33,891 nt of DNA from an uncultured Myxococcales bacterium (GTDB taxonomy: Bacteria; Myxococcota_A; UBA9042). Location: positions 1-33,891 of the forward strand of contig CAIMEY010000004.1 in NCBI GenBank assembly GCA_903840165.1, written 5' to 3'. The position numbers and the translations under genes are program-made. A model generated the notes under the pieces. That model searched no databases. It was not told the DNA's origin and saw nothing but the letters and a program-made list of their open reading frames with translations. Below are positions 18,187 through 25,705 of the stretch, piece by piece. Every line of letters starts with the position of its first letter. Positions within the stretch are counted from its first letter, which is position 1.

Positions 18187-19317
18187 ATGATTCCCCTTTG
18201 TGAGCCGAACTTGGACGGTCATGAACTGGCCTATCTTACGCAATGCGTGCAGACGAACTTTGTGTCCTCGGTCGGTGCCTTTGTCGGGCAATTTGAGCAA
18301 AATTTCGCGGCCTTTCTCGGCGTCCCCCACGCCGTAGCCGTTTCCAATGGCACCGCGGCGATTCACTTGGCCCTGGTGCTCCTGGGCATCGGCCCCGGCG
18401 ATGAAGTGTGGGTCAGTGACTTCACATTTGCCGCTTCTATCAATCCGATCCTGTACTTGCGGGCGCGTCCGGTCTTGGTCGACAGTGAGCTCGAGACCTG
18501 GAACCTCGACCCCAAGCTGGTCGTCGCAGAATTGAAGCGGCGCGACCGCCTGGGCCTGCCACAGCCCAAGGCCATTTTGGCCGTGCATATTGTCGGGAGT
18601 CCTCTGCAACTGCATGAAATTGCGCAGGTTTGCTGGCAATTTCACGTGCCCCTGGTCGAGGATGCGGCCGAGGCCCTTGGCGCGCGTTACACCACCGGAC
18701 CCTTGGCGGGTCGGCAGGTCGGCAGCATCGGCGATATCGGCTGTTTCTCCTTTAATGGCAACAAGATCATGACCACCGGCGGCGGCGGTATGCTGGTGAC
18801 GGCTGATGCGCAGTTGGCGGCCCGGGCCAAGCACCTGTCGACGCAGGCCAAGGAGCCTGGATATGCCTACTTTCATGACGAAATCGGCTATAACTACCGT
18901 CTAACCAATGTGGCGGCTGCCCTGGGCGTGGCGCAACTCGAGAGGATGGACCATTTTCTTGAGGCAAAACGGGCAATTGCCAAGCGGTACGACACCGCTT
19001 TTGCCGACCTTGCAGGGGTGCGTTTGCCTCCCCGTCCCGCTGACACCGCGCCGACGTTTTGGCTGTATTCCCTATTGTTTGCCCATGGTTGGCTGGGGCC
19101 CCTGCAATGGCTGGAAGCCCGCGGCATTCAGTCCCGGCCTCTGTGGACCGCGCTGCATCGGATGCCGCCCTACCGCGATTGCGCGCGTCTGGGCAGTGGC
19201 CTTGTGGCGGAAGAGCTTTGTGATCAGGGGCTTTCGCTGCCCTGTTCGGTGCACCTGACCTTGGCCCAGCAAGATGAAGTCATCGCGGCAGTGCGCCAGT
19301 ACGTCTTGAAATCGTAG
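18187..19317 (+). CDS. DegT/DnrJ/EryC1/StrS-family PLP aminotransferase, LegC-like
   Basis: The 376-residue protein is full length for sugar aminotransferases that convert nucleotide-linked keto-sugars to amino-sugars for surface glycans. Visible landmarks are the N-terminal IPLCEPNLDG and FVSSVGAFVGQFE (close to the LegC/PglE-type subgroup), SNGTAAIHLAL (53-63), the cofactor Asp in VEDAAEALGA (D159), and FNGNKIMTTGGGG with the Schiff-base lysine K193. The ATG at 18187 has AGGA six bases upstream. A GT2 gene follows 36 bases downstream on the same strand, supporting cotranscription and a role in glycan assembly. The exact sugar cannot be read from the sequence. The gene symbol is left blank because LegC and related enzymes are hard to separate by eye. 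Confidence 0.9.
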   Translation: MIPLCEPNLDGHELAYLTQCVQTNFVSSVGAFVGQFEQNFAAFLGVPHAVAVSNGTAAIHLALVLLGIGPGDEVWVSDFTFAASINPILYLRARPVLVDSELETWNLDPKLVVAELKRRDRLGLPQPKAILAVHIVGSPLQLHEIAQVCWQFHVPLVEDAAEALGARYTTGPLAGRQVGSIGDIGCFSFNGNKIMTTGGGGMLVTADAQLAARAKHLSTQAKEPGYAYFHDEIGYNYRLTNVAAALGVAQLERMDHFLEAKRAIAKRYDTAFADLAGVRLPPRPADTAPTFWLYSLLFAHGWLGPLQWLEARGIQSRPLWTALHRMPPYRDCARLGSGLVAEELCDQGLSLPCSVHLTLAQQDEVIAAVRQYVLKS

Positions 19318-19353
19318 CTGTTTTCTTCCGTCTTGCCCAAGGATTCCCCGCCG

Positions 19354-20343
19354 ATGCAGCCAGATGCTCAATTGCCGTTCGCCTTGGCGGATGTTGCAGA
19401 AATTGCTGAAAATACGAGCCAATGGCAGGCGCGCTGGCAGCCTCAAGTCCGGTCCATCGATACCTACCGCGTCATCGATCAACCCACGCTGACGATGGCG
19501 ATTATCGCCTTTAAATCCAAAGCATTTCTCATCGACGCCGTGCGCTGTGCCCGCGCCTGTCCGGTGCCGCCGGGGCATCGGGTTGAAGTCGTGGTAGCCG
19601 ATTGCGGGGGCATTGACGAACTTAGGCCAGAGCTGAATACGCTTTGTGATCGCATCTTTACGTTGACGCCAGGCATTGCGGTCAATCCGGCACGCAATAC
19701 GATTTTGGCCTTTGCCGCGGGCGACCTGGTGGCCCTGCTCGATGACGACGGCGAGGTCGAGCTGCCTTGGGTGCAGAACGTGCTTCCCCACTTCGATGAC
19801 CCGCGCACGCTGGCCTTGCGCGGCAAGATTGTCTTTAAGAATCACCGCTATTTCACGGCCTTGGCCCGGCACTATGACCGCGGTCCGGTGGTGGTCGACG
19901 ATTCCTTGGCGGTCGAGGGCAATATCGTCGTTCGTCGCGGCGCCTATTACCGAAGTGGCGGGATGGTCAGCGATTTTTGGGGTGGCGAAGGCAGTTGGCT
20001 GTCCTACGCCCTGATCAAGGCCTTCCCGGGCGGTCGCGTGCTGTACGCCCCTGACGTCGTGATGCGCCACGATTTTCACCAGACGTGGGGCCACTTTATG
20101 CGCAAGTCCATGTCTTTTGCTGGTATGCTGGAACAAATCGCGGCAAGTTATCCGAACTCCGACGAATTTCTCGCCTATTTGCGTCAGGAGTGGGAGCGCG
20201 CCATGCCGACCGGGACCCAGCGGTTGGATGAGCGGCTAGCGCGCATCGGCCTGCTGGCACTGCGGCAAATGCTTCGTGGTTTAGCGAAGTTCAAGCGGCG
20301 AATTCAGCGCGTTGACCGCGAAAGTCGATCCTTGCGGCAATAG
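19354..20343 (+). CDS. Family 2 (GT-A) glycosyltransferase
   Basis: The 329-residue product has a GT2 core: TLTMAIIAFKSKAFL as first strand, VEVVVADCGG, NPARNTILAFAAGDLVALLDDDGEVE with the DDD metal/nucleotide motif, and GNIVVRRGAYYRSGGM followed by WGGEGSW as the acceptor region. It lacks membrane helices, so it is probably cytosolic or membrane-peripheral. The ATG at 19354 has AAGGA 10 bases upstream; a TTG at 19333 is in frame but overlaps the interval just after the aminotransferase stop. It would add a sugar to a lipid-linked or polysaccharide acceptor, and neither donor nor acceptor is evident. The gene ends 48 bases from the convergent GT2 gene. Confidence 0.85.
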   Translation: MQPDAQLPFALADVAEIAENTSQWQARWQPQVRSIDTYRVIDQPTLTMAIIAFKSKAFLIDAVRCARACPVPPGHRVEVVVADCGGIDELRPELNTLCDRIFTLTPGIAVNPARNTILAFAAGDLVALLDDDGEVELPWVQNVLPHFDDPRTLALRGKIVFKNHRYFTALARHYDRGPVVVDDSLAVEGNIVVRRGAYYRSGGMVSDFWGGEGSWLSYALIKAFPGGRVLYAPDVVMRHDFHQTWGHFMRKSMSFAGMLEQIAASYPNSDEFLAYLRQEWERAMPTGTQRLDERLARIGLLALRQMLRGLAKFKRRIQRVDRESRSLRQ

Positions 20344-20391
20344 CGCCTGTCGCTGCCTTGTTACTACTAAAATCGCAATAAAAATAACATG

Positions 20392-21348
20392 CTAGCGCTG
20401 ATTGATGTCGAAAGTCCGCTGCAGCTCAAGTAGCGTCTGCGTCGGGTGCAGCGTCAAAAGCCAAGCCTGCCAAGCCAGTTGCACGCCACGGCGGCGTTGG
20501 CCCGTGCGCCAATGGGCCAGGGCGCTCTGCACAAGGCCAGCGCGAACAAAGGGCGGGCCCGCGGATTGCGCTTCAAAAACGTGGGGATGCCTCTGGATCA
20601 TCGCCAAACGCGTGCGCCAATCGGCCAAAGGCAGACGGCCGACACTGACCGTCCCGGGGCGGCGCCGGTAGTGGTAGGTCACGGCCCCGGCATGGACCGC
20701 CAGCAAAGGACCGCCAGCCATCGCCGCGATCCAGAAGTCCCAGTCTTCATTGCCATTTCGCAGCACACCTACTTCGCACCAGCCACCTGCACGCTCCCAC
20801 ACAGCGCGGCGCATCAGCACGCCCGGCCCGGGCAGGATTTGCGCCTGAACCATGCGCCGGTTGTCCTCGAGAGGCCATGGCCAAATTTCGCGGCGCTGGC
20901 CAAAAGTCTCAATCATGCCAATTGCGCAATCAGCTTGCGGGTTTGCAGCCAAGGCATCCCACAGGCGACGCAGACCATCGGCCGGCATCTTGTCGTCGCT
21001 ATCGAGCGTGAGCAGCCAAGGCGTCGCCAACTGCCTCACCGCCGTATTGCGAGCCGCCGCTGCGCCAAGATTGCTTGTGTGTTCAATGCATTGCAGCCGA
21101 GGGTCGGCAAATTGGGCCACCAGGTCTGCCGCGCCTCGCTCGGGCGACAGGTCATCGACCACCACGGCCTGCCAATCCTGCCAATCTTGGTCCAGCAGGC
21201 TCTGAAGCGCCTCACGAAGCTCGCCCAGCTGCGCGTAAAAAGGAATGATAACACCCACCTGGGCAGTGCGATCCTGGGCCATCGGCGGCGGCCCCGGCGC
21301 AACATCTGAGCTGGCTGGCTGCACGGCTGGCTGGAGAGAAAGGGTCAA
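20392..21348 (-). CDS. Family 2 (GT-A) glycosyltransferase, TTG start
   Basis: The 318-residue product shows the GT2 pattern: VGVIIPFYAQLGELREAL, WQAVVVDDLSP, NLGAAAARNTAVRQLATPWLLTLDSDDKM (DSDD metal motif) and GPGVLMRRAVWERAGGW, then GNEDWDFW containing the ED-type catalytic region. The start is TTG at 21348: on the minus strand an AAGAGG lies about six bases upstream, while the in-frame ATG at 21282 has no ribosome site and would remove only a Pro/Ala-rich leader. The gene lies downstream of, and on the same strand as, the unclassified polysaccharide-locus gene (147-base gap), and converges with the + strand GT2. Together they make a small glycan cluster. Substrates are unknown. Confidence 0.85.
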   Translation of the reverse strand: MTLSLQPAVQPASSDVAPGPPPMAQDRTAQVGVIIPFYAQLGELREALQSLLDQDWQDWQAVVVDDLSPERGAADLVAQFADPRLQCIEHTSNLGAAAARNTAVRQLATPWLLTLDSDDKMPADGLRRLWDALAANPQADCAIGMIETFGQRREIWPWPLEDNRRMVQAQILPGPGVLMRRAVWERAGGWCEVGVLRNGNEDWDFWIAAMAGGPLLAVHAGAVTYHYRRRPGTVSVGRLPLADWRTRLAMIQRHPHVFEAQSAGPPFVRAGLVQSALAHWRTGQRRRGVQLAWQAWLLTLHPTQTLLELQRTFDINQR

Positions 21349-21495
21349 AGAAACCTCTTGAAATTGCTAGGCAGTCGTCCGCGCTCGCTCGGGCCTTAGA
21401 TGGCTGCTACGGTCCAAGGGACGCCGGCAATTCCTTTGGTTCCAGCAGGGGTTAGCCTCAAGGGCCCCACGCTCGCGCAAAGCAAAATCCGGCTC

Positions 21496-22440
21496 CTAGG
21501 CGATGCGAAAGCGGTCCCGCCACGTCCGCTGGGCCAGCCCCCGGTGGGCCTGCCAACGGCGCAGCAGCAGGGAGGACCGGCTGGTGGCTGAGCGAATGTA
21601 GAATTGCCAAGCAATGTTCAGCAATTTCATCTGCTGGTCGGGATTCCACAGCATCTTGTCGCGCAGCGCCTGCGGGCTCAGCTGCAGGTCGGCCCCCAAC
21701 TCGTCGCTAGCGACCTGGGGCTGGGCGTCATCTTGGAAATTCTTCCACAAGAGCATGGGAAATTCGCGCTCTTGCCACGCGGCGAACATGTCGCCCGACC
21801 GGTCGACCGTGGCCTCGACCCCGGCAGACGGCCCGTAGAGAAACCCCTTGAGACCTAAATGCAAACCGTAGAACAGGCCCGTTTGCGCGCGGTTGGACGT
21901 CACGTGGGTGTGGCCGAGGAGCATCTGCCGCATGTCGCGCAGAAAGTGCGGATTGTTGTCGCGATGACCGGCGGTCACGACGCGAAATCCTCGTTTTTCA
22001 AAGGTTTCCCGGTTTACCGGGTCCTGGTGGTCAAACCAGTACAGACTCACCGTCACCTGGCTGAACTGGCCGGCGATTTGCGCCAGAGCCTGGGCGTAGT
22101 TCTCGAAATCCTGAGGAATTTTGACCTTCTCCCAACTGTGCAGGGGAATGGCCAGCAGGCTGCGCTGCGGCGCTTGGTGCAGCGGCGGCGGCGGCATGTA
22201 GAGCCAGGGCGCGCCGATGCCCTGCGCATGGCTCAGCCCAGCGCCAAGGCAGGCCCGTAAGTTGCGATGGCTCCAGACAAAAAACGGATCAGGCATCGGC
22301 AAGCGCAAGTCGCTCAGGGCCCCGCCCAGGTCATTGTTCCAGCCGTGTTCCAGGATCCCTGGCAAGGGGATATTGACGTCTACCCCAGCGTAATTCGCCA
22401 GGATAGGACGGTGGCTATACAACCCATTGGCATCATGCAT
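21496..22440 (-). CDS. Unclassified polysaccharide-locus protein, glycosyltransferase-like
   Basis: The product is 314 residues from the ATG at 22440, or 337 from the in-frame TTG at 22509; neither start has a clear ribosome site. I do not recognise a named domain. The layout LPGILEHGWN, FFVWSHRNLR, LLAIPLHSWEKVKI, VTVSLYWFDHQDP, GFRVVTAGHRDNNPHFL, HTHVTSNRAQTGLFYGLHLG and FLYGPSAGVEA resembles, from memory, uncharacterised proteins of capsule and O-antigen loci with a GT-B-like two-domain pattern. A conserved region of the VTSN...LFYGLHLG type would fit a nucleotide-sugar-binding half. There is no signal peptide or membrane helix. The position beside two GT2 genes and a sugar aminotransferase supports a glycan-assembly role, which is inference. 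The gene is divergent from the flavoprotein gene. Confidence 0.7.
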   Translation of the reverse strand: MHDANGLYSHRPILANYAGVDVNIPLPGILEHGWNNDLGGALSDLRLPMPDPFFVWSHRNLRACLGAGLSHAQGIGAPWLYMPPPPLHQAPQRSLLAIPLHSWEKVKIPQDFENYAQALAQIAGQFSQVTVSLYWFDHQDPVNRETFEKRGFRVVTAGHRDNNPHFLRDMRQMLLGHTHVTSNRAQTGLFYGLHLGLKGFLYGPSAGVEATVDRSGDMFAAWQEREFPMLLWKNFQDDAQPQVASDELGADLQLSPQALRDKMLWNPDQQMKLLNIAWQFYIRSATSRSSLLLRRWQAHRGLAQRTWRDRFRIA

Positions 22441-22636
22441 GGAGGTTCGCTGGCGACGACCGGAGGGCCGCGAGGCAACAAGGGTAGACGTGGCAAGGAG
22501 TTCGGTCAAGGGATGCAGGCTCAGGAGTCACTTGCCCCCTTGCCAGAAGCCAGCGTAGCGATGACACTATTGCGCCCACGACCCGAAGTGGTGCTTGCTG
22601 ACCAGCGCCGTTTCCGTCCCGCACCAGGAGCCGCCA

Positions 22637-25096
22637 ATGCCACCCACTACCTTGCCCACCCAGGCCCGCGTTGTCATCATCGGCGGCGGAATCATTGGCT
22701 GTTCTGTCGCTTACCACTTGGCCAAACTGGGCTGGCGCGACGTGGTGCTGCTGGAGCGTGACCGCTTGACCTCCGGGACGACCTGGCACGCGGCGGGGCT
22801 GATGGTCACCTTTGGTTCTACCTCAGAAACTTCTACCGAAATGCGTAAGTACACACGTGACCTGTACGCGCGACTCGAGGCCGAGACCGGGCAAGCCACG
22901 GGCTTTAAGCCAGTGGGGTTCATCGAACTGGCCACCGATGCCGATCGACTTGAGGAATTCCGCAGAGTTGCAGCATTTAACCGCTACTGCGGCATTGACG
23001 TCCAAGAGCTAGGACCCCAAGAGGTAAAGTCCTTGTTTCCCTTGGCAAAAGTGGATGACGTGCGCGCCGGTTTCTACGTCGCCAGCGATGGCCGGGTCAA
23101 CCCTGTAGACGCCACTATGGCCCTGGCCAAGGGCGCACGGATGCAAGGAGTTCAGATTCTAGAGGAAATGCCGGTTACGGCGGTGCTGCAAAAGGGCGGG
23201 CAAGTCACGGGCGTACGCACGGCTGCCGGCGATATCCATGCGGAATTCGTCGTGAATTGCGCGGGAATGTGGGCGCGTCAGCTCGGTGAACTCTCGGGCG
23301 TGCCGATTCCGCTACAGGCTGCCGAGCACTACTACCTCATCACTGACCGCGTGCCGGGCATCAGCGCTCAGTGGCCGATTCTCGAAGATCCCAGTAGTTA
23401 CGGGTACTACCGTGAAGAGGTAGGGGGCCTGATGATTGGGCTGTTCGAGCCTGAGTCGGCACCCTGGCAGGTCGGACGGATTCCAGAAGACTTTTCGTTT
23501 GGAGAGATTACGCCCGACTGGGACCGGATGGGGCCTTTTCTGGAAAAGGCGATGGCGCGGGTGCCTATCTCAGCCAACCTAGGGATTCGTAAGTTCTTTT
23601 GCGGACCGGAGAGCTTTACGCCCGACCTGCGGCCCGTCGTGGGCGAGGCCCCTGAGCTCAAGAACTACTTCGTTGCCGCTGGACTCAATTCTATTGGAAT
23701 TCTCACAGGTGGCGGCCTGGGGCGGTTGCTGGCCCACTGGATCGTCCATGGTCGCCCGGACATGGACGTGACCGCGATGGACATCGACCGGTTGCAGGCG
23801 TATCAGAATACGCCGAGCTACCGTCGCGCGCGAATTGCTGAATCGCTGGGCATGGTTTACAAGTGCCATTACCCGACGATGGCGCCGCAAACTGCCCGGG
23901 GCGCCAAGCATTCGCCGCTGCACCAACGCCTGCAAGACGCCGGGGCCTATTTCCGCGACGTGAGCGGCTGGGAAAGTCCGGATTGGTATGCGCCTCAAGG
24001 GGTTAAGCCCGAAGTGACCGTTCAGGGCTGGGGCCGCCTGAACTGGTTTCCGTACTGGCAGGCTGAGCATGAGGCAGCCCGTCAAGCCGTTGTGATCATG
24101 GACATGTCCTTTATGGCCAAGTTCCGTGTGCATGGGCCGGACGCCGGGGCGTGGCTCAACTGGCTCAGTGCCAACGAGGTGAACGGCACCAATGGCCAGA
24201 TTACCTACACGCAATGGCTCGATGATGCAGGGCTTTTGCAGGCGGATCTGACGGTGACGCGCTGCGGCGAGCAAGAGTACTGGGTGGTAGCTTCGGACAC
24301 GGCCCAGCGCCACGTCTGGACTTGGATGCAGCGCCATTTGCAGCCGGGACAGCAGGTGGGGTTACAGGACGTGACGACGGCCTATGCGCAAATCAACGTG
24401 CAAGGTCCTAAGTCTCAGGCATTGCTGCAAAAGATTGTGGATGCCGACCTTAGCACGGCGGTGTTCCCCTACCGCACGGCGCGCTCGGTGGCAATTGGGT
24501 TTGCCCAGGTGCTGTGCGTGCGCATTACGTATGTAGGCGAACTTGGTTACGAATTGTACGTGCCGGTGGAACAGGCCGTGCACGTGTACGACCAAATCGT
24601 CGACGCAGGCCGGCCTCTGGGCTTGCAGCACGCGGGGCTCAAGGCGCTGGCTAGCCTGCGGTTAGAAAAGGGGTATCGCGATTACGGCCACGACATCGAC
24701 AACACCGATTGTGTCCTGGAAGCGGGGCTCGGTTTTGCCCTCGACCTGGCCAAGCCGGCTGGATTCCTGGGGCGTGACGCGGTGTTGGCCAAGAAGGCGC
24801 TGGGCCCCTTGAGACGGCGGATGGTGCAGGTGCAGGTAATGGATGCTCAGCCACTGCTGTATCACGCTGAAATCGTTTGGCGAAATGACGTGGCGGTGGG
24901 CTATGTACGCGCCGGTTCCTATGGGCATACGCTTGGCGGGGCTGTGGGGCTTGCGATGGTGCAGGCCGACCAAGCTATCGACAACAACTGGATTTCACAG
25001 GGTTCTTGGCAGGTCGAGATCGCCGGCCAGCGGTACCCGGCCCTGGCGTCCTTAAGGCCTTTGTACGACCCGACTCAGGCGCGCATCAAGGCGTAG
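22637..25096 (+). CDS. FAD-dependent dimethylglycine/sarcosine dehydrogenase-type protein fused to GcvT domain
   Basis: The 819-residue product starts at the ATG at 22637, six bases after AGGAG; the TTG at 22595 is unlikely. An N-terminal DAO domain (about 5-380) has the Rossmann motif VVIIGGGIIGCSVAYHLAKLG, the acidic LLERD, and TSGTTWHAAGL, where the His of TWHAAG is the covalent-FAD residue in dimethylglycine and sarcosine dehydrogenases. A linker domain follows (about 380-440), then an aminomethyltransferase (GcvT) folate domain (about 440-720; GELGYELYVP, GLKALASLRLEKGYRDYGHD) and a GcvT C-terminal barrel (GYVRAGSYGHTLGGAVGLAMV). The family oxidatively demethylates N-methyl amino acids and passes the one-carbon unit to tetrahydrofolate. 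The exact substrate is uncertain, and no other betaine- or glycine-catabolic gene is beside it. Confidence 0.92.
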   Translation: MPPTTLPTQARVVIIGGGIIGCSVAYHLAKLGWRDVVLLERDRLTSGTTWHAAGLMVTFGSTSETSTEMRKYTRDLYARLEAETGQATGFKPVGFIELATDADRLEEFRRVAAFNRYCGIDVQELGPQEVKSLFPLAKVDDVRAGFYVASDGRVNPVDATMALAKGARMQGVQILEEMPVTAVLQKGGQVTGVRTAAGDIHAEFVVNCAGMWARQLGELSGVPIPLQAAEHYYLITDRVPGISAQWPILEDPSSYGYYREEVGGLMIGLFEPESAPWQVGRIPEDFSFGEITPDWDRMGPFLEKAMARVPISANLGIRKFFCGPESFTPDLRPVVGEAPELKNYFVAAGLNSIGILTGGGLGRLLAHWIVHGRPDMDVTAMDIDRLQAYQNTPSYRRARIAESLGMVYKCHYPTMAPQTARGAKHSPLHQRLQDAGAYFRDVSGWESPDWYAPQGVKPEVTVQGWGRLNWFPYWQAEHEAARQAVVIMDMSFMAKFRVHGPDAGAWLNWLSANEVNGTNGQITYTQWLDDAGLLQADLTVTRCGEQEYWVVASDTAQRHVWTWMQRHLQPGQQVGLQDVTTAYAQINVQGPKSQALLQKIVDADLSTAVFPYRTARSVAIGFAQVLCVRITYVGELGYELYVPVEQAVHVYDQIVDAGRPLGLQHAGLKALASLRLEKGYRDYGHDIDNTDCVLEAGLGFALDLAKPAGFLGRDAVLAKKALGPLRRRMVQVQVMDAQPLLYHAEIVWRNDVAVGYVRAGSYGHTLGGAVGLAMVQADQAIDNNWISQGSWQVEIAGQRYPALASLRPLYDPTQARIKA

Positions 25097-25112
25097 AGGT
25101 CATGGTGTAGTA

Positions 25113-25126
25113 AAGTCGTACGACTT
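25113..25126. promoter_or_regulatory. Perfect 14-bp palindrome after the flavoprotein gene
   Basis: AAGTCGTACGACTT reads identically on both strands and begins 17 bases after the stop codon at 25096. With no loop it is a better protein-binding dyad than a hairpin. Its function is unknown. Confidence 0.4.
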
Positions 25127-25354
25127 CGGTGCCGCATTTCTGCCTGCAGCCTATTTGCCCGGCGATTGCTTGCGTCGATGGGCAGTTAGCGCTCGAGTTG
25201 CCAAACTGCTGGCCCGTCCTGCTCAAACGCTGTAGGCTGGCCTAGACTCCAGGTGTCTTGATTCTGCCGCTATTCTCCTGCACATTCACGGCGCAAACAG
25301 TGTCTTTGCGCGCCCTTTTTTCGCCGCGCGACGCCGCTTGGCCGTGGACAATTC

Positions 25355-25540
25355 ATGACTCAGCCCCCTGTTTCGGTCACCGAGCTGTCGTCTTCTACGC
25401 CAACGCCACACGGCGAGGTCACGCCACAGCCCGTTGTAAGTGTTCAGAGTGATGACGCAATCGTCGCTTTGCCTCAGGAGGCTCAGGCAGCACTTGGCCC
25501 TCGCCGAACGCGCGGCAAAGGTGCCAAAACTTCAAACTAG
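25355..25540 (+). CDS. Possible small hypothetical protein
   Basis: This 61-codon ORF starts at an ATG and encodes a Ser/Thr/Pro/Ala-rich chain ending in a basic RRTRGKGAK tail. There is no recognisable domain, signal peptide or membrane segment. No ribosome site precedes the ATG, and the third-codon-position GC is lower than in the neighbouring genes. It may be a chance ORF. Confidence 0.25.
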   Translation: MTQPPVSVTELSSSTPTPHGEVTPQPVVSVQSDDAIVALPQEAQAALGPRRTRGKGAKTSN

Positions 25541-25705
25541 CCCACTACCCGAGTTTGACTTTGTCCAACGGTGCACATTGGCCGTCAAGAGGCTGGGGCC
25601 CATTGCGACCTACCCGCTTGGCGGTATCAAGTCCTTACAATCCATAGGAAGTTGGAGCCTTTCCCCTGCGAATGTGGCTGGGCTGGCTGCCTTGGCGTGT
25701 CCCGC

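Larger units (their letters stand above)
25097..25705. other. Intergenic region between convergent flavoprotein and GGDEF genes
   Basis: These 609 bases carry a perfect palindrome at 25113-25126 and one low-confidence small ORF at 25355-25540. No clear terminator with a T-run is seen for either flanking gene. Confidence 0.5.

Noticed and set aside
19072..20136. 354-codon minus-strand frame opposite the aminotransferase and GT2 genes
   Set aside because: The sense strand carries clear PLP-aminotransferase and GT2 motifs; the antisense frame has none.
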